Shown here in pieces: positions 15,874-25,260 of a stretch of DNA of 64,000 bases. Within the stretch, counting starts at the first letter, position 1. Every line of letters starts with the position of its first letter. The stretch comes from Planctomycetota bacterium (lineage in GTDB: Bacteria > Planctomycetota > UBA1135 > JACQFD01): NCBI GenBank assembly GCA_016200225.1, contig JACQFD010000037.1, forward strand, positions 62,001 through 126,000. Direction: 5' to 3'. A program made the translations under genes and the position numbers. Under the pieces are notes generated by a model. That model searched no databases and was not told the DNA's origin. It saw nothing but the letters and a program-made list of their open reading frames with translations.

Positions 15874-18024
15874 TCACCAAGGATTCGACGGCTGCATTCT
15901 CCAACTGCGCGCTTCGACAACCTCCATGGCGCCGCCCACGGCGACGAAGCGTACGCCGACAGCTTCGGCGGCGTGTTCGTGTTGTTTGAAGATTGCCTGA
16001 CGATCATTTGCGAAGACTTCAATACAGTTGTGATCGACGAAAATCCGTAGCGCGATGTCTTCGCCCGCCGGAATCTCGAGTGGAGCCTTTGTATCTCCTA
16101 GTTGAAGCAATTTGTGAACTGGATCGACCGTGACATCGATGCCCGCGCCCGTCTTGGAATCGCTGTGAATGCGCACACCCACACCCGTCGCCTGTCCGGG
16201 CCGGATAACGATGCTCAATTCGAAAGCTTCGCCAAGATCGGCATCGAGCGCCTTCGGTTTTGTAGCATCGACACTAAGATTGCGCACGATGCCCTGGTTG
16301 TAACGCAGTAGTTCCAACTCGCGGAGCGGTTGGATCCTAAGTGTGCCATCGGTTGCAAGACTCAGCTCGCGCGGGAGACTAAGAATCCCCCCCCACAGCG
16401 GCGCTCTGTCGCCGCCCACACACCACGCCCACATCACGCGGCGGCCGTCTGGCGTCAGCAGACTCTCGGGAGCGAAGTAGTCAATCCCGCTCCAGTTCAT
16501 GCGTTGGTGAACGTCGGGAGTGAATTGTTCATTCTTCCAGTCGCCGAGGTAGTAGCGGCATCCGCGTTTATGACTGATGCAAAGCAACATATACTTGTTG
16601 CCGATCTTGAAAAAGTTGGGACACGAAATGTCTTCATCGGCGCCGACGCCGGGCATGTCGCGGGAGAGAAAGAGACCCAGATAATTCCAATGTATCATAT
16701 CGTCCGACTTCATCAATGTCGGCGGCTTGCCGCTGCCTGGCATTCCGCCGTAGATGGAATAGTAGTGACTGCCGTCGAACCAGGCATCCGGGTCCCAGTG
16801 TGAAATCGGATCCGCGTTTTGGCCGGAGCGAATCTCCGGCTTCATAAAGATTGGACGCGACCACTGTTCGAGTGCATCGTCTTCGGCGATCGAAAGTACA
16901 TTCTGACCGCTTCCCCAACCGTGGTAGATCATCGTGGGTCTGCCCTCGCGGTTCAGAAAACATGTGCCGCTGAACATCTCGTGTCCCATCGTCGCGCGCG
17001 AAAGTGTGATCGGGTGGGAGCGCCAGTGGACCATGTCGACGCTCGAGACGTGGGCGTAGGCACATCCGTTTTCATTAATAATGTAATGTAAATGATAGCG
17101 TCCTTTCCAATAGATGGCTCCGTTCGGATCGCCGGGAACTCCCGTGCCCTCCGTATTGGTTAAATGGAACACAGGACGCGAACGGTCGGACATGAGTTTC
17201 GCGCGGACGGCACGGTAGTTCGCAAGTTCGTCCGCGCCTGCGGTTGTAGCGTCGAGTTTCTTTATATTCATTTCCGAGGCCGCAACCATCGACGCGCCCT
17301 CCGACTCGAGTACAAGGCACCCGTCCTCGAACGTCGCGCCGCCGCGCATTCGATTCGCCGAAAACCGTCCCATACGATCGTTCCGCGCGCCTTTTTCGAA
17401 CGTCCACCACGCGAATGGTAATATTGACGATTCCACATTGGCACGCAGCGACCGGATCTCCTCGACTGTCAATGCGCGATCGTAGATGCGCGCGTCGTCG
17501 ACGGCGCCCCGCAACGTCGAGCCGGAGGTGGCGCCCACATGGCGCAGACCGAACACGACCATGTTGTCGCCGCGATTTAACAGATCAATATTCTTAGCGT
17601 CGTACGAAGCGTAACTTTCGCCGTTTCTGTAAATCGACGTGCGATCGCTTGTATATACAATTGCGATCTGATTCCACGTCTTGTCGACGGCGCTCTCGGG
17701 CGCGTGCGGTTCCTGATTTTTTTCCGTACGATTGAAAAAATCGCTCCCCGCCATCCATCGTCGGGCAGTGTGCTCGCCGAATACAATTCCGTCGAACTGG
17801 TCTCCGCTCTGAATGGTCATCGCGCTTCCGCCGCGCTGTTCGAGATTCGCGAGCTGCACCCACGCGACGAGCGTCTTGGCGGGCGAGTCGGCACGCGAAT
17901 TGTAATATCGAGCCGAACCGGGATGGAGACCGATCGCCATCAACCAGGCGACGGAACAGGAAATATAATATTTAATCATTCGAGTTTGGGCTCCGAAAGT
18001 ATGATAGCAACGCCGCGGCGTCAT
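15874..18024 (-). CDS. Secreted GH32 family hydrolase with LamG domain
   Basis: 716 residues from ATG 18024, which overlaps the stop of the upstream FGE-like gene; ATG 17979 (MIKYYISCSVAWLMAIG) gives a cleaner signal peptide and is a real alternative with a GGAG sequence upstream. Order: signal peptide, LamG/concanavalin-like domain about 45-195 (ending DDARIYDRALTVEEI), GH32 five-blade propeller about 280-540, C-terminal beta-sandwich to 716. GH32 motifs are GDPNG (Asp299, nucleophile), FSGT (351-354) and WDPDAW (410-415). The acid/base motif, normally ECP, reads DEDISCP (463-469), so Ser replaces the Glu before Cys. Fructan or related sugar hydrolysis is the family role; the altered motif leaves the activity uncertain. 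Confidence 0.87.
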   Translation of the reverse strand: MTPRRCYHTFGAQTRMIKYYISCSVAWLMAIGLHPGSARYYNSRADSPAKTLVAWVQLANLEQRGGSAMTIQSGDQFDGIVFGEHTARRWMAGSDFFNRTEKNQEPHAPESAVDKTWNQIAIVYTSDRTSIYRNGESYASYDAKNIDLLNRGDNMVVFGLRHVGATSGSTLRGAVDDARIYDRALTVEEIRSLRANVESSILPFAWWTFEKGARNDRMGRFSANRMRGGATFEDGCLVLESEGASMVAASEMNIKKLDATTAGADELANYRAVRAKLMSDRSRPVFHLTNTEGTGVPGDPNGAIYWKGRYHLHYIINENGCAYAHVSSVDMVHWRSHPITLSRATMGHEMFSGTCFLNREGRPTMIYHGWGSGQNVLSIAEDDALEQWSRPIFMKPEIRSGQNADPISHWDPDAWFDGSHYYSIYGGMPGSGKPPTLMKSDDMIHWNYLGLFLSRDMPGVGADEDISCPNFFKIGNKYMLLCISHKRGCRYYLGDWKNEQFTPDVHQRMNWSGIDYFAPESLLTPDGRRVMWAWCVGGDRAPLWGGILSLPRELSLATDGTLRIQPLRELELLRYNQGIVRNLSVDATKPKALDADLGEAFELSIVIRPGQATGVGVRIHSDSKTGAGIDVTVDPVHKLLQLGDTKAPLEIPAGEDIALRIFVDHNCIEVFANDRQAIFKQHEHAAEAVGVRFVAVGGAMEVVEARSWRMQPSNPW

Positions 18025-18800
18025 TGCGGAATCGAATCGCGTTTCGCCGCGCGCATGACATCCAAAACCACCCTAAATCCGATGCACTCGTCGCGGTAGT
18101 TGTGCGCGATTTCATAACGTTTCGAAACGGTGCAGTGAATGGCCCAATTGTGATGACAACCGCCGCGGAGAATTCTATCGACGCCGGGTCCCGAGTGGGC
18201 GCCGCCGTCGATTGGAATATTACCAATCTCAGTTGTGTGCGTGTCCTGACACCACTCCCAGACGTTGCCGCACATATCATAAATACCCAGTTGATTCGGC
18301 GCTTTCGACGCGACTTCGTGAGTCTCCTTTCCGCTGTTCCTTTCGTACCAAGCCAGGGGTTCGATATCGTTTCCGCCGCTGTATACATATCCGTCGGTCC
18401 AGTGGACGCCGCCGCGCGCGGCGTACTCCCATTCGGTTTCGGTCGGCAGCCGGAGAACGGCCGCCGTGGCTCCCTGGATTTGTTGTAAGAGCGAAGACGG
18501 GATATTACACTTATTCGCTTTACTTAAGAATCCGCCCGGCCGCGTGATTTCGCCCCACGAACAATTTTCGACGGGTTTTCTGCCGCCGCGAAAATGCGAA
18601 GGGTTGTTCGCGGCGCCCATGACGTGACTCCAGAGGTCTTGGGTCACTTGCGTCGCGGAAATGTAAAAATCCGCGACTTCGACGGCGCGTATTTTATCTT
18701 TATCGCCGAATCGATACGGGCGGCCCGGGCAGCCTTCGACATATTGAAACGCGGTTGTGTGTTCCGTACCGTCCAACGCGAACCTGTATTGTATCGTCAT
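18021..18800 (-). CDS. FGE-sulfatase (formylglycine-generating enzyme) domain protein
   Basis: 259 residues. Family motifs are PTETEWEYAARGG (central), GIYDMCGNVWEWCQD and the final YRDECIGFRVVLD. In true sulfatase-activating enzymes the GGS(Y/F)xCxxxxC segment carries two catalytic cysteines. Here it reads GGCHHNWAIHC: the second Cys is kept, the first is Asn, and an extra Cys stands three positions earlier. Activity as a formylglycine-generating enzyme is therefore doubtful and another FGE-fold function (for example iron-dependent oxidation or binding) is possible. No signal peptide is seen. It overlaps the GH32 start by ATGA, so the two are coupled. Confidence 0.85.
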   Translation of the reverse strand: MTIQYRFALDGTEHTTAFQYVEGCPGRPYRFGDKDKIRAVEVADFYISATQVTQDLWSHVMGAANNPSHFRGGRKPVENCSWGEITRPGGFLSKANKCNIPSSLLQQIQGATAAVLRLPTETEWEYAARGGVHWTDGYVYSGGNDIEPLAWYERNSGKETHEVASKAPNQLGIYDMCGNVWEWCQDTHTTEIGNIPIDGGAHSGPGVDRILRGGCHHNWAIHCTVSKRYEIAHNYRDECIGFRVVLDVMRAAKRDSIPQ

Positions 18801-18886
18801 AGTCGACGAATAAACTAACGATCGCCGCCCGCCCTGTCAACGGCGGGAGGACCGGCGCGCGTTCAATCGCAGCAACGGAATTTTTC

Positions 18887-19924
18887 TTAGTAATCCGAGC
18901 GCCGAAGGCGCGGCGCGTTTGCCGCAATTTCGATCCGCGCGCGCAGATCGCGCGCGTCGCGGTTCGCGGGATCATAAGCGATCGCTTCGTTCACGCGGCC
19001 GATCGCGCCTCGGAAATCTCCTTGTACAGTCGCGAGACTTCCCGCGTTCAAGAGCGTGTCCACGAGATCGTTCCTCGCTAATTGTTGTAAGGCCGAAGCG
19101 AGACCGGCGAGTTCCGGATCGGATTTCCGATCTTTTAACAATTTTTCCGCCTCCGTGAACGCCGATGCGAACTCGTCGCGCGCGGAACCGAAGAAACCGA
19201 GCGCCTCGCCGATGCGTTTCGAAGCGAGCAGGCCCTTTTTATTAGCGTCCGCGCCATCGACGAGATGTTTACGAATCGGACTTAACAAACTTTCGCGGCG
19301 CGCGCGCGTCGCCGCGGCTTCGCGGGCCGCGGATTGCGCCGCGGCGTCCACGCGGGTCCGATCTTCCGCGGACGCGAGTTCGGATAGTAAGGATTCGGCG
19401 CGTCGCGCGGATTCCGCGCCCGGATACTTGACGCACATTTCCGATAAGTAACGTCGCGCTTTTGATAATTCATTTTTCTTCAGCGCGTCCTTGAACAGTT
19501 GTTCCAACGCGGCGGCGCCTTTTTCAATAATTTCATTTTCAATATCCTTACCGAGCGCCGGATCGTGCGCGAGGTTTCGCGCGAGCGCGAGTTCGCGTTC
19601 CGCCGCGGAAACGAGTCCGTTGCGCGCCGCGAACGCCGCGAGATTGAGACGATCGTCGGCGGATTGTTTATTAGCAACGGCCGCGAGAATCTTATATCCG
19701 GAGTGCGGTTCGAATTCGTCGATGCGCCGTTCGATCTCCGCCGTCCCTCCGGACACGCGCACCCGCAAGTGTACTATTTCGCCATGGACGCCGATCTCCG
19801 TGACTTTCAATCGTTCGTTGTTTTTTAATATAATAACTTCGGAGACGGGACGCGACTGCCGCGCGCCGGAGAGCGGAATCGCGTTTAGAATAAAATACAA
19901 TATACAGGCGGTGAACGAATTCAT
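18887..19924 (-). CDS. Secreted tetratricopeptide-like repeat protein
   Basis: 345 residues from ATG 19924, where a signal peptide begins (MNSFTACILYFILNAIPLSG) with GAGG 11 bases upstream; an earlier ATG at 19966 adds an unconvincing Asn-rich leader. The mature protein starts with a small beta domain (VSEVIILKNNERLKVTEIG), followed by Ala/Glu/Arg-rich helical repeats to the end, the last reading GDFRGAIGRVNEAIAYDPAN, a clear TPR. It probably acts as a periplasmic scaffold; no partner is evident. It follows a small Cys-rich lipoprotein gene on the same strand. Confidence 0.7.
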   Translation of the reverse strand: MNSFTACILYFILNAIPLSGARQSRPVSEVIILKNNERLKVTEIGVHGEIVHLRVRVSGGTAEIERRIDEFEPHSGYKILAAVANKQSADDRLNLAAFAARNGLVSAAERELALARNLAHDPALGKDIENEIIEKGAAALEQLFKDALKKNELSKARRYLSEMCVKYPGAESARRAESLLSELASAEDRTRVDAAAQSAAREAAATRARRESLLSPIRKHLVDGADANKKGLLASKRIGEALGFFGSARDEFASAFTEAEKLLKDRKSDPELAGLASALQQLARNDLVDTLLNAGSLATVQGDFRGAIGRVNEAIAYDPANRDARDLRARIEIAANAPRLRRSDY

Positions 19925-19958
19925 TGTGGTTGGCCTCGATTGCGGCGTTTCATTATTA

Positions 19959-20186
19959 TTATTCATTTTGCGCGGCGCATGTGCACTTCGCGTTTTCGCA
20001 TTCCTTCGATCCCCGTTTGCTACAATCTCCCGTACATCCGAGCACGTCGTGTTCGCGGCTTCCGCATTGACAAATATCGTTCCGCGGCGGCGCCTTGATT
20101 TCAGTCGTGCAGGACGCCGGAAGGAGCGCCGCGATGCAAATCACGGAATTGATAAGTATTACTTTGAGCGAGTTCTTCGAGAGCAT
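19959..20186 (-). CDS. Small cysteine-rich lipoprotein
   Basis: 75 residues. The signal peptide ends in the lipobox LPASC, giving a lipidated Cys near residue 26. The mature 50 residues contain eight further Cys in closely spaced pairs (ICQCGSRE, LGCTGDCSKRG, CENAKCTCAAQ), a metallothionein-like spacing. It lies just before the TPR protein gene. A metal- or redox-buffering role at the envelope is inference; no family was recognised. Confidence 0.65.
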   Translation of the reverse strand: MLSKNSLKVILINSVICIAALLPASCTTEIKAPPRNDICQCGSREHDVLGCTGDCSKRGSKECENAKCTCAAQNE

Positions 20187-20405
20187 TTTCAGTCCCTGCG
20201 CGTCCGTCGCCCGTCCATTGTGTGGCTGTTCGATTCAACGCGCTCGAACTTTGGATAATTGCAACAAAGGGCATTCCAAGCCGACGCGCCCGCGCCGCCA
20301 ATTGCAATTCCGGCCCCGCGGTCGAGTCGCAATTCCCCGCCTTGCACTATAAATTCGACACTGGACGGCGCGGCTCCGGTTGCCGCCGCGCAAGCGAGTC
20401 CTCGA

Positions 20406-21473
20406 TCAAAACAGCGATTTTAATAAATCGATCGCGATGTACTTGGCCATCTGTAACGATCCCGATTTGTTCATATGTACGATGTCTTCGAACATTCCCG
20501 TGCGCGAGTACACCGCCGCGAGATCGATGAAGAGCGCATGCTCCTGCGCCGCGACTTCGCGGACAACCTGATTTTCCTCTTCGATTCCTTTTACAAAACC
20601 GCCGCCCGCATAGTCCTTGCTGTCCGATGCGCACACACTGCTAACAAATACGACTTTAATTCCATGAACATTGGCAATTCCGGCGATGCTCATCAAATTG
20701 CGCCGAAACGCCCACGTTCCCGCGCGCCGCGCGTTCGCGTCGCTGTCGCCGTTGTCGGGCGGCGATTTGTGTTCCACGAGCGAATTGATACCTCCCAACA
20801 TGTCGCCTTCGCCCGTTTCCCATCCCTCCGTCGAGCCGTTCCAGATTTTTCTATAATGAAAATACGCGGAGTCGAAGTTTTTATATATTCTCGTTCTGTA
20901 GTCATTGATCCCTTCGTACACTACAATCGCGTCGGGTTTGAGATCGATGCAACGAAACGCGAGATTATTGATTGTTTCGGCCGTGGTGTAGGAGGGAACT
21001 CCCGCGTTGATCACTTCGATGTCGCGGCGCGGGCGCCCTTTTCGAAGCTCCTTTTCGAGCAGCGTGGGATAGGCGTCGTCGTCGCTGACCGTGTCGCTGT
21101 AGGTCGTGGAGCCGCCAAGACAAATGATGCGATACCGGCCCGCGGGTTTCGGCTGCTCGACTTCGCGGCCGCGAAAACCGAGGCTGTTGCTCGATTTGAT
21201 AAGTACAGTTCCATCTTTAGTTTTCTGGTCGCGCCGCACCCAGTTCGGCTTGAGTCCATACATTACATATGGCAGCGGACGATAGGCTGTATTCTTCATT
21301 TCCTCGACCGTCGGGCGCGTCGCGAGCGTCCACGCGGCGGCGAGGAATCGCAGCGGATTGATTTTGACCGCCGTGCTGATTCTCCCGAAGATTTCCCAAC
21401 CCGCGAGGGATAGAAGAATCGCAATGCTAAGAACGACGACGCGTCCGCGGCGGGGGTTGCTGTTATTGGCCAT
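20406..21473 (-). CDS. Membrane-anchored SGNH/GDSL hydrolase
   Basis: 355 residues from ATG 21473 (the frame is open to 21527 without family character). An N-terminal TM anchor lies at about 8-28 (VVVLSIAILLSLAGWEIFG). The hydrolase core has the GDSL-like block ICLGGSTTYSD with the nucleophile Ser, a conserved Gly, VVYEGINDYR (block III, Asn) and VHMNKSGSLQMA (block V: Asp and His of the triad in DIVHMN). The fold covers esterases, including those removing acetyl groups from polysaccharides. The substrate is not predictable here. Confidence 0.8.
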   Translation of the reverse strand: MANNSNPRRGRVVVLSIAILLSLAGWEIFGRISTAVKINPLRFLAAAWTLATRPTVEEMKNTAYRPLPYVMYGLKPNWVRRDQKTKDGTVLIKSSNSLGFRGREVEQPKPAGRYRIICLGGSTTYSDTVSDDDAYPTLLEKELRKGRPRRDIEVINAGVPSYTTAETINNLAFRCIDLKPDAIVVYEGINDYRTRIYKNFDSAYFHYRKIWNGSTEGWETGEGDMLGGINSLVEHKSPPDNGDSDANARRAGTWAFRRNLMSIAGIANVHGIKVVFVSSVCASDSKDYAGGGFVKGIEEENQVVREVAAQEHALFIDLAAVYSRTGMFEDIVHMNKSGSLQMAKYIAIDLLKSLF

Positions 21474-21625
21474 CGAAGTAGAGAATACTCCACAGTCCAA
21501 TTGAAACCTATGCGCCGGAATGCGCACACGGCGAGAGACCCCGTCAACAGCGCGGCCGCCGGAGAGTTGGAACCGGCGGCCGCCGATGTCGCGTGCGCGC
21601 TTCGCGAAGCGCGCGCGATGTTAGT

Positions 21626-23113
21626 TTAAAATCGCATCTGTGCCTTGAACGCATTCGACACGCCGGCGATGTTGCCGGACGACAGGTCTTTCAGATACAT
21701 TTGTAAATAAAACCCGCGCTTCGTCGTCGGCGAGTTGAGTCCGCCGACCTCGAAAAGACCATAATAACTCTGTCCGCCCGATGTAATAATTGGAACATTC
21801 AACGGGCAGAATCCCCTCTGCTGAACGATTTGCGTTCGCTGTTCGACAACGTCGCCGTTGCTGTCGACGATGAGATTTCTGCCGAAAGTTCCGAGGTTGA
21901 GCGGCCATGGCGCGCCCGTGTCGATACATAACAATTCGCTGCCGCTGTACGGAAACGTTTCGAATATTGTTGAGTTCGCCAGAATTGTAGAATTCGTCAA
22001 GACCGGCGAGCACGAACTGCACTTCCCGAGCCAGATCGCTGTGTGGAGGCCCGTCACATCCGGACATGTGCCGGTGTGCGGCGGCGCGTTCGTCCACCAG
22101 TCGCAGTAGGAGTTGTCGAATATATATGATTTCTCCATGCCGCCGAAATTGCCGACCCAATTCTCGGGCGCCGGATCCGTGAGCGTGCCCGCGACGTCGT
22201 CTTCGTACATCACCATCGGGTAACATTCATATGTAATGCTCGGATTCGCTTCCGAGAAATGTGAATTGATACTATATGAAAGCACATCCCCCGTCCCGGG
22301 CCGGAACGCGCCGCGTCCGTCGTCGGCGGTGATCATCGTCCACCCCGAAAGCGTCACTACAGTTGCATTGCGCAGCGGCTGTACCATCGGTTCGTCGAAT
22401 AGATAAGTTACTTCCAGTTCATGCCGGTCGAATTGTTTACCGTTCGCGCGGACCACCGCGGGCGTCGAATTGGAAATGTGCAATTGATCGTTCCAAAACG
22501 ACTGTCCATTATTCAATGTTACTCCCGATAATGAATAGGGCGGGCCCGACTCGTTTCCCGGCGAATACATGGCGAGCAGACCGTTACTACCATTGATGCT
22601 CTGGTAGTCGCGCACGTACGCGCAGAGGCCCGACCCGATCGAATCTCCGGCGGGAACAGTAACACCCTGTCCCTGCCCGAGTACAAGCGCGACGTGCAGT
22701 TGGGCGCCGGCCGGAAATACACCGAGGGGCGTTGACGAAAATGATGCATAAACCATCGACGGATCGGGCAGCAGACGCCCCTCCGACGGAGCCGGCGCCT
22801 GCTTCGCTTTCACGAGTTGTAGTGTCGGCGTAAGTTGTAGTATGTTCGACGCCGAATAGAGCGCGACCTCGAAACCGCGAAATGTAAGATTGCGCTGCCC
22901 GATCTGATTAAAATAAGAAAGCGCGTCCGGAGGCAGAGTCTGCCACACTGAAAATCCCAACTGGCCCGGCGCGACGCCAAGATCGAGCGCCACGAATTCG
23001 GTGCTATCCGACCGCCAGAGTCCGATCGCATTCGGAGTCAGCGTGTTGGTTTGCGCCAATGCGGCGGAAGTTAATATTAAGAAAAACGGGAGTATGGTAA
23101 TCGGGCGCGACAT
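21626..23113 (-). CDS. Secreted protein of unknown function
   Basis: 495 residues with a clear signal peptide (MSRPITILPFFLILTSAALA-Q). The mature part is strand-rich, Ser/Thr/Asn-rich and Pro-rich, with no motif recognised. A Cys-containing segment about two thirds along (YCDWWTNAPPHTGTCPDVTG then GKCSSCSP) suggests disulfides or a metal site. A single gene, 110 bases after the deiodinase-like gene stop and in the same direction. No function is assigned. Confidence 0.6.
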   Translation of the reverse strand: MSRPITILPFFLILTSAALAQTNTLTPNAIGLWRSDSTEFVALDLGVAPGQLGFSVWQTLPPDALSYFNQIGQRNLTFRGFEVALYSASNILQLTPTLQLVKAKQAPAPSEGRLLPDPSMVYASFSSTPLGVFPAGAQLHVALVLGQGQGVTVPAGDSIGSGLCAYVRDYQSINGSNGLLAMYSPGNESGPPYSLSGVTLNNGQSFWNDQLHISNSTPAVVRANGKQFDRHELEVTYLFDEPMVQPLRNATVVTLSGWTMITADDGRGAFRPGTGDVLSYSINSHFSEANPSITYECYPMVMYEDDVAGTLTDPAPENWVGNFGGMEKSYIFDNSYCDWWTNAPPHTGTCPDVTGLHTAIWLGKCSSCSPVLTNSTILANSTIFETFPYSGSELLCIDTGAPWPLNLGTFGRNLIVDSNGDVVEQRTQIVQQRGFCPLNVPIITSGGQSYYGLFEVGGLNSPTTKRGFYLQMYLKDLSSGNIAGVSNAFKAQMRF

Positions 23114-23232
23114 CGGACGACCTCGGAAACAGAATGTGTGGATCGAGGGCCCCGCGGGTCCTCTGCCATGTCCTTCCGCGCCCGAATCCCGAACTCTGAC
23201 GAAAAATCCGCGCCGCTCGCGAGTTTTTCAAT

Positions 23233-23874
23233 TCAAGGCTGTGCTTTCAGCCATGCCGCAACCGCCTCCGGGTCGAATCCGAACGGGCCGATTTCGCCTT
23301 TGAATGCAATTTTACCGCGCCCATCGAGCACATAGAGACGCTCCGGCCACGCGCCGTAAAGCCGGTCGGCATCATTACTCATGCGGTCAACCAACAGCGG
23401 AATTGTAAATTTAAACCGCTTGACGAAATCGCGCGCGATCCCAAGACGCTGATCGAGCGTTTTCGGCTGCGCATAACAAATACTTTCCTTTTCATTACTC
23501 TCCATCTGCCACTCGTCCGTACAATGCGCTTCTTTAATATAAATCGCCAGAAATCGCGCTTTGTTAGCATTCGCGGCGGCGATCTCCTTGAGGCGTTCGA
23601 CCGAGCGCCGGAACGGAGGTCAGGTAAAACTACCAAAAACGATCACGAGCGGCCGCTCGCCGACGGTTTTCGAGAGCATCTCCTCGCCGCCGTCGAGCTT
23701 TTCCAATGCGACGTCCGGAAACGCGTCGCCGACCTTTAATTGCACTTCGCGCCGCTGATCGTAAAATAACAATCCGACGATGTTGCGCGGTCCGATTTGC
23801 CAAATAACAAATCCGGCGGCCAGCGCGAATAGGCCGAGCAGCGACCACAGGATTCGGCGGAGATTTGCCCGCAT
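23233..23874 (-). CDS. Membrane-anchored deiodinase-like selenoprotein
   Basis: 213 residues if UGA at 23622-23620 is read as selenocysteine (Sec85). A TM anchor lies at about 8-28, followed by a thioredoxin-like fold: RPLVIVFGSFT-U-PPF at residues 74-88, then FLAIYIKEAH (108-117) with TDEW after it. Iodothyronine deiodinases have GSCTUPPF and YIxEAHxxDxW at the same spacing, so both halves belong to one protein. The second half alone (from ATG 23505) would lack the active site. Vertebrate enzymes reduce iodothyronines, but bacterial relatives have unknown substrates; a thiol- or halide-related redox role in the envelope is inference. A candidate SECIS follows the UGA. Confidence 0.9.
23594..23615 (-). 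promoter_or_regulatory. Candidate SECIS hairpin of the deiodinase-like gene
   Basis: Four bases after the UGA, CGTT pairs with AACG at the base. After a three-base bulge containing U, CCG pairs with CGG around the loop GCGCT, which begins with G. A bulged U and an early loop G are features of the E. coli fdhF SECIS. The loop is about 12 bases from the UGA, closer than in the E. coli element. No energy calculation was possible. Confidence 0.4.
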
Positions 23875-23996
23875 ATTACTTATCGAAGCGACGTGCCGGT
23901 CTGCAATGTCGCGAATCGACGGCCAAATCGGAGCCCGCCGGCCCGGGCGCCGATTGTATATTAATCATGTTCGCCGGAATTATGAACAGATCGCGT

Positions 23997-24875
23997 CTAC
24001 TTCGCTTTCGATTCGCTCATGAACGCTGCTTTCATCGCCTCGATCTCCTTGGCAACGGCCTCGAAGCCTTTCAAACTCTTCGCCGCTTCGGCCGCCGCAT
24101 CGAAGGACTTCATCGATTCGTCTTTCTTGCCAAGTTTCCACTGTGCCTGTCCCAGTCTCCAAATCGCAATCGAATGGAGTTGAAATGTCTTGTCGGCCGA
24201 CACTTTTTGAAACAATTCCTCCGCTTTCTTATAATTGCGTCCCGACTGGAGGTAGTAATCGGCCGCTTCGAACATGAGTCCCGTATTGTTAGGAGACTGC
24301 GCGAGCGCCTCTTCGATTTTCTTGTCGGCATCTTTATCGAGATCGACCGTGATCGGCACGGCAACGCGGGTCTTTTCCCAACAGATTTCAAGATCGACGG
24401 AAGTACGCGATTTCGGAGTCAACCGAATATCAAGATACTCGAGCGCATCCATCGCCGCGGGTTTCACCGTGACGCGCGCGACATCGTCCTTGTCCGAGTA
24501 TCCATAAACGCCCCACTGCGCCGTGTTTTTGTTAAGAATCACCGTCCACGAATCCTTGCCCGGCATCGCGCAGAGTACATATTTTCCCGCCGGCGCGTCC
24601 TTGTCGCCGAACTTTACGGCATCTGTAAACTCAATGATCGTGGGCTTGTTCGCGCCCGTGCGCCACACCTGGCCAAAGGGCACCATGCCGCCGAAGATCT
24701 TGCGGCCCTTGACGCCCGGACTGCTGTACTCGACGGAAATCTTACAATTTCCGACACTGCGAGCGACCGTCGCGGCCGGACTCGCGGGCGGGAGGCCGAT
24801 GCCTTTTTCCTGCGCGGGGGCCATGGATACTAGACAAGTAAATGCAAACAATGTGGCAAGCATGGAATTCCTCAT
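23997..24875 (-). CDS. DUF2911 protein with C-terminal TPR-like region
   Basis: 292 residues from ATG 24875 (another ATG lies three codons upstream). A signal peptide ends near residue 22 (VSMAPAQ). DUF2911 covers about 25-165: ISVEYSSPGVKGRKIFGG, GQVWRTGANKPTIIEF and PAGKYVLCAMPGKDSWTVIL are strongly typical. The rest is helical and TPR-like (FEAADYYLQSGRNYKKAEEL). DUF2911 proteins are secreted and common in Bacteroidetes and Planctomycetes; the function is unknown. It lies about 120 bases upstream of the deiodinase-like gene on the same strand. Confidence 0.85.
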   Translation of the reverse strand: MRNSMLATLFAFTCLVSMAPAQEKGIGLPPASPAATVARSVGNCKISVEYSSPGVKGRKIFGGMVPFGQVWRTGANKPTIIEFTDAVKFGDKDAPAGKYVLCAMPGKDSWTVILNKNTAQWGVYGYSDKDDVARVTVKPAAMDALEYLDIRLTPKSRTSVDLEICWEKTRVAVPITVDLDKDADKKIEEALAQSPNNTGLMFEAADYYLQSGRNYKKAEELFQKVSADKTFQLHSIAIWRLGQAQWKLGKKDESMKSFDAAAEAAKSLKGFEAVAKEIEAMKAAFMSESKAK

Positions 24876-24884
24876 TGGGATCAA

Positions 24885-25260
24885 AATTGGAGTGTGTTGG
24901 AACGACCGAAAAAATACGCGGAACCGGTAAATTCGCCTCTTGAAATCCGATCACGGATCGTGGGCGCTCTCGCGCGTCGCCCCTTCGCCGGAAGGCGGAC
25001 AGCGAATCCTCGTCGAGCGCACCTTGGATAGAGTGTTCCGTATGATAATATAAACTTCTCCAATTGCTGTTCGAAGAATAACTCAACTTCAGAGTACGAT
25101 GCGCGACAACTCCAGACTCAATAGGCCGATGCCATATGAAGGGCCAATGCATCGATGGCCGCGCAAACGCCCAATGCCGAGTCTGGAAGTGGATTCATAA
25201 GTCTCTCGAGATACTCAAGAAACCACTTCTAGACGCCCCGCGCCAATTCGTTTAATTAAT
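24885..25260. other. Non-coding gap
   Basis: 376 bases between the divergent DUF2911 gene and the conserved hypothetical at 25261. It should hold both promoters. No convincing ORF, RNA gene or terminator was recognised. Base composition is closer to even than in the flanking genes, and an AT-rich patch precedes the start at 25261. Confidence 0.5.

Noticed and set aside
23865..24833. 322-residue plus-strand frame opposite the DUF2911 gene
   Set aside because: It is Arg/His-rich with no family character, and the DUF2911 match on the minus strand is clear.
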